A stretch of 64,000 bases of DNA from Neodiprion pinetum (lineage: Eukaryota; Arthropoda; Insecta; Hymenoptera; Diprionidae), in contig NC_060232.1 in NCBI RefSeq assembly GCF_021155775.2, forward strand, positions 11,754,251 to 11,818,250, in the 5' to 3' direction. Every line of letters begins with the position of its first letter. Positions within the stretch are counted from its first letter, which is position 1. The notes beneath the pieces were generated by a model. The model made no database searches. It saw only the letters and a program-made list of their open reading frames with translations, and was not told the DNA's origin. Position numbers and translations under genes: made by a program. Below are positions 59,585 to 64,000 of the stretch, one piece after another.

Positions 59585-61928
59585 CTGAAACCAATGAGTC
59601 TGAATTAATTAATTACAGGCAAAAGGATGATCTGTTAGAATTTATTCTTCGCAGGTTGTTGTACAAGAATCCAGAAGCTAAAGTGAAGTAAAAAAGTTCA
59701 TCTTTGAAGATACAGATACTAAGTTTGGAATCGTTTGAACAAAGTGTGAAAAATTAATCCTGAACAAAGTAGAAAATACCACGCGAAGAGAAGAAGATGT
59801 TGTACGAAGAGTTGAAAATAGAACAAAGACTGACAGCTATAAAAAATGAAGCAGAAATCAAACAAAACTACTTTTTCATCCTTGTGTACAGAGCATGAGT
59901 GAACATCCCGTACGAGCATAATGAATTGTATTCTTATTGCTAGTAAGTCAGCGTTCTTTGTTCCAAGAAAAATGATAAGAAGAATAAATTGAATGAGAAA
60001 TGGATGTAGGATTGGAAAAAGTGACTAGCTTCTAAAAATGTGACGCGACTGGAACAAAGGTTGATGACATGTGTGTCATATTATGTTAAGATCAATCTTT
60101 GTACGATGTAAACATAACCGAAATCCGTATCTAAAAAAACATCGCAGACATGATGTTTATAATGCGATGTAAATCTCCGCCCTGCATGATCACATATAGC
60201 GATATGATGTCGCGCTCAACGTCTGTAAACCAGGTTCCAAAAGTCTTTATCAGTGAACGTCAGGCTGCCTATTTAGGACAGCCTGTAACACTATCGATAT
60301 ATTTTCAGTACGATAAAGAACAAAAAAAAAAAACTAGTCGACCAACCATGTATTCAATGCCATCGACGTACAGCTGAGGCATAATTTCATTCTTTAATTT
60401 CATCGCAGTTTTCGTTTACCTAATTGTTCCATCATTTTTATTGAATACTTGAATACAATTGCAGAGAAATCTGCAAACAGAATCACAATTACGGGGTGTA
60501 GAAACATCAACTTGGGTTGATACTCCAGAGTTTCTATAATCAAAGTAATAGTTATTTCGTCGATTATATCATACAGAAGTCTAAAATTATGTCAGCTAAT
60601 TGTTACGTACGCGTTAGATCGGAATGATTTTTATAAAATCAAGCATTCTTACGTAGATCGGTCGGGATCCTTATCGTATCTCAGAAATCGGCACATTCTC
60701 GAGCACTTATATATTAATCATAACAACAGCTAGCAATTAGCGTTAATTGACGGCTGGTCGTCGGTGCAACGGGTGGCAATTACGTATCTGGATGCATGTA
60801 GTATAATTATAATTACGATATCCGCCACGATGATAAAATAACAAATGAACGCTATTATCAGAATATAAAGTAGGTAAATTCATACATTTCCAGCCAATTT
60901 TATCAAGTATTATACTGTTATCGCAATACTTTGTGATAACAGTACCGCCTCTGAAAATTTCAAATTTTTCAGTTTTATTTTTACTTTCTACACGGGTGTT
61001 TTTGAGTTATTAATATTCAAACACTTTCGCAGTTTCACCTTTCCGAAATTCTCAATAATATAAAAAAAAAAAACTCTCAAGAGTTTCCGAATAAATTGAA
61101 TATATAAAAATCTATGTACACCTCATCGTTTGCAAATTGTTGAAATACTTCGAAATATTTTCAACTCCGTGTAATAAACGTGCTCCAAATAGTTTCCAAA
61201 CAACGTTAAAAGCTGTCGCCACTTTGGGAGATAAGAATTTCTGCGCCACATCGAGAACTGTCATATAGACTGTTTTGCAATACATATTGTAATTTATTGA
61301 ACGTTGAAACAGCAATAGAACTGCCGACAACCAGACTGATCTCGATCCCAGACTGCGAAGTAGACGTGCCAGTAATTACGATCGTTCGAACTTTGCCGAC
61401 TTTGCGTGCATCCTGAGACGTGCTGAATGATCGCATCATAAAGGTATGTATACATACATACATATACAGAGCTGCGTGACCCCTAGTTAAAAGGTAATGG
61501 CGGCGTTTATGAACATACGCATAAAATCTCCCCATCCACCGCGGTGCGAATAACTAACCAATCCGTGGTTCAATTTATTTAAACTTTGCGGTATATCCTT
61601 TGCGTCATTGGTCAGACCGTGAATAGCAACGAGATAATTAATTGCATCGATGTAACCGGTTATCCTAAGTACCTTGTACACTCGGATATTTCATATTTAT
61701 CTTTACATACTTATAACGTCTGGTTACAAATGGAACATGCAGTGTGTGCTTAACGACGGAATGAGTGCTAAAACATCTCTGCAACGTTTTGAACAGTTCT
61801 TAGCAGGAATTCAAGCACAAGTGTTTTTCGGTACGTGATTTTACTATGAATTCTTTTATGTTCCCAAATCGCTGAATAGAAAACTTCCAGACCGATAAAT
61901 GATGAATTGAATGTTTAAAATGAGCCGG
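59585..61928. other. Intron or 5' flank of the fusion gene, no exon recognised
   Basis: The fusion gene still needs an exon coding for the segment before VYCDYTASG. No minus-strand stretch with that character and a donor in the right phase was found between here and 64000. Confidence 0.4.
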
Positions 61929-62230
61929 CGTGTCTGGAAACGGTCGAAACGTGTCAGAAAAAAATCGGACATGTTCGGGCAAGTCCGGAAACCATCGGAA
62001 CGCGTTAATAAATATTCGAACACGTTCGGGCGCGTCCGGAAACGATCGGAGCTAGTGATAAAAGAATCGAAAGGGTTCGAGCGGGTCCGGAAAAAATCGG
62101 ACCGGTTCGGAAAAAATTTGGAACGGTTCTGGGGGGTCCAGAAGCGGCCGGAACAGGCGGGAAAAAAAAATCTGACGGATTCAAGCGAGTCCGAAAACGA
62201 TCGGTACAGGAAGGTACAGAAATATTCGAC
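61929..62230 (+). repeat. Minisatellite of about six 51-bp units, open in one frame
   Basis: Units at 61929, 61980, 62031, 62082, 62133 (53 bp) and 62186 share GTCCGGAAA-CGATCGGA and TTCGGG words. Because 51 is divisible by three, the array stays open (61911-62291) and would encode a basic 17-residue repeat such as RVRKRSELVIKESKGFE. I see no supporting gene structure, so it is called a repeat. Confidence 0.7.
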
Positions 62231-62291
62231 CTACGTTAATTTTTTAAAGTTGAATCACCTCAATTGTCCGAAATCAAATCAGCAACTATAA

Positions 62292-63746
62292 CGATTCTAG
62301 CGATTGTCATTCTTTTCAATTCAGCAAAAAATAAAGGTACATAAATAATCCAAGCTGTTGGAAATGGAAAACAAAAATTTATCGAACCGTGTAAAACGTG
62401 ACCATGATAAAGAAATGAATAATACACGTAATTATTGAATATAATGAAAGAGATTTCTCGTCCAACTTTGTGTTATTCAATTCTTTGCGGTCACCGAACA
62501 TTTTATACGCCTTTGTTAATGATGCACGCAGTTATTCCTGCAACTCGCGCAAGTCTCAGAGGTGTAAATTAATTCTCGACACAACTGGTTTCTCATTGTT
62601 TGACCGCGGTACAACTGTGAAGTGTATACCACACAAATGCAGAACGTCCGATATAATAAGCTCGCAGCACAATTCACGTCGCATGTTCTTTGAATTTTTT
62701 CAGGTGGCGAATACACGCTCAAAGTCTCGACTAATTACAAAGAAGCTCATTAAAGGCGAAAGCATGGCTGCAGTAAATGAGAATTATCAACCTGCTACCG
62801 CTAAGTAAAAAAATTGCGCAATTTTCGCGTAACTCGAAGCATGAATTACCGGGTGAGCACCTAAAAAAATCAAGCACCATAAGCAGCTAAATTTCATTAG
62901 TTTATGAGTCTACTAAAATCGGTTTATCTGACATACATTAATTTTTGTTTCGATCTGTCGCGTTTTTTATTCTGATAAATTTATATCTCGTTGAAAAAAT
63001 TCACTTTCTTCAAATTTCTTTAAATTTATTCGCGCCATTAAATTTTTTGTTTCTTACGGACGTCAGACTAAATGTACTTTCACGTAATACGAAATGCTTC
63101 AGTTTCCTGTGAAATTGACCAAGATTTTGGTAAATTTGCCTCCAGTAAATTTCTCGGTCAAACGGACGTCTTTGAAGGATTGACCTGCAGAACTATTGCG
63201 GTAGGTTTGATTTATCGATTAATCAAAAAGCAATTAATCGATTCATCGATTAATCGGAGAAAACGATTATTCAAAGCTGCCGATTAATACAGATTGATCG
63301 TGAAAGATCGTAGAAAAGCCGCAGCTTTCGCTGAGCACCAACTGTAAGCGACGAGGTGCTTGACACACGTACCTAAGGGACTAATAATCTCAATAAAAAC
63401 TAATGCAAAGAGTAGCTCATCCTATTCAACGATCGAGTCTTGATATGGACGACATGATCAGGACCCGATTCAATTATGATATAACGGAATTGCGCGACAA
63501 CGACCCGATCCAAAAATATTATCGGGCACTGAGAACATGACCCAACAGCACTTTTATACAGTGACCAAAGTGGGACAGGAAATAAACTATGCACATGTAC
63601 ATAACTTAAAAAGAAAAAGAAAAAAAAGATGATCAATTCTACTTGCCACTATTTGCAAATATGTAAGAAGTACTTGATTTTATAACACAGAGAGATCTAC
63701 AGACTATTCAAGCTGTTCGCTAGACGAAACGTGTAAGGAAAGTTTA
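62292..63746. other. No recognised gene
   Basis: AT-rich, with short frames only. Near 63207-63262 a cluster of ATCGATTAATC/GATTAATCG palindromic words is present. Confidence 0.4.
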
Positions 63747-63771
63747 CCTAACCTAACCTAACCTAACCTAA
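63747..63771 (-). repeat. Interstitial insect-telomere-type tract (CCTAA)5
   Basis: Five perfect CCTAA units, i.e. (TTAGG)5 on the minus strand, the common insect telomere repeat. Non-telomeric DNA continues on both sides, so it is an internal short tract rather than a chromosome end. Confidence 0.85.
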
Positions 63772-64000
63772 GCGAGGAGTACACCGGTTGGCAGGTGTAA
63801 TTTACGTCTTATATGAACACACACAACAGGGGGAAGGGGGACAAAACATTATCGCTGCAAGTTTAAGTATGAGAAATATGCAGCTTAAAGGTTCAGAGGG
63901 ATATTCGCGAGCATATACGCGGTTGATGTTGTTATGCAACGTTATCGCTCAAGTCGTTAACCCAATTGCAAAACGGCAAAGGCATTAGGCAGCGCGCGTT

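Noticed and set aside
1..64000. tRNA, rRNA or CRISPR features
   Set aside because: None seen by eye: no regularly spaced identical repeats and no convincing cloverleaf. A covariance-model scan was not possible.

Overview
The window is animal nuclear DNA and most probably insect. It has AT-rich intergenic sequence, spliced genes with GT/AG introns, many small inverted-repeat transposons, a degenerate Copia-type retrotransposon and a short TTAGG-type (CCTAA) tract. The gene content (an insect-style FMO, a secreted Gly/Tyr/His-rich protein, a desulfurase-like/TtcA-like fusion) would fit a hymenopteran. That placement is inference, and I cannot name the species.

Layout. (1) 22-4264, minus: a six-exon flavin-containing monooxygenase whose C-terminal end probably lies beyond the left edge. 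(2) 4265-7721: intergenic, with a hAT-like MITE that has a perfect 8-bp target duplication. (3) 7722-15381 and 18864-26515: two direct copies of a unit of about 7.7 kb. Each carries a four-exon gene for a DEDDh-exonuclease-like protein (293 and 292 aa). (4) 15382-18863, between the copies: a 5'-truncated, frameshifted Copia relic. It is interrupted by a 568-bp foldback element, a hairpin MITE and a piggyBac-like TTAA element. Its 3' LTR ends at the first base of the second copy, 30 bp before that gene's ATG. (5) 26516-34338: gene-poor, with a foldback MITE, a 128-bp direct repeat and a Gypsy integrase fossil. (6) 34530-40250, plus: a secreted Gly/Tyr/His-rich (DUF4779-like) protein with two possible splice forms. 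(7) 40313-46855: AT-rich, with MITEs, simple repeats and one unassigned ORF. (8) 46856-59584 and beyond, minus: a seven-exon gene fusing a class-V aminotransferase/cysteine-desulfurase-like domain to a TtcA-like PP-loop domain through a long Ser-rich linker. (9) 59585-64000: no gene recognised, but a 51-bp-period minisatellite and the CCTAA tract are present.

The strongest observation concerns the exonuclease-like pair. All recognisable catalytic positions of the DEDDh fold are replaced in both proteins. The coding exons differ heavily, mostly by amino-acid replacement, while the short introns between them are almost identical (intron 2: 0 of 75 differences; intron 3: 1 of 81). Both frames and all splice sites are intact. 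This suggests rapidly diversifying, non-catalytic exonuclease-fold proteins, perhaps in a conflict or recognition role. The second copy may be driven by a retrotransposon LTR.
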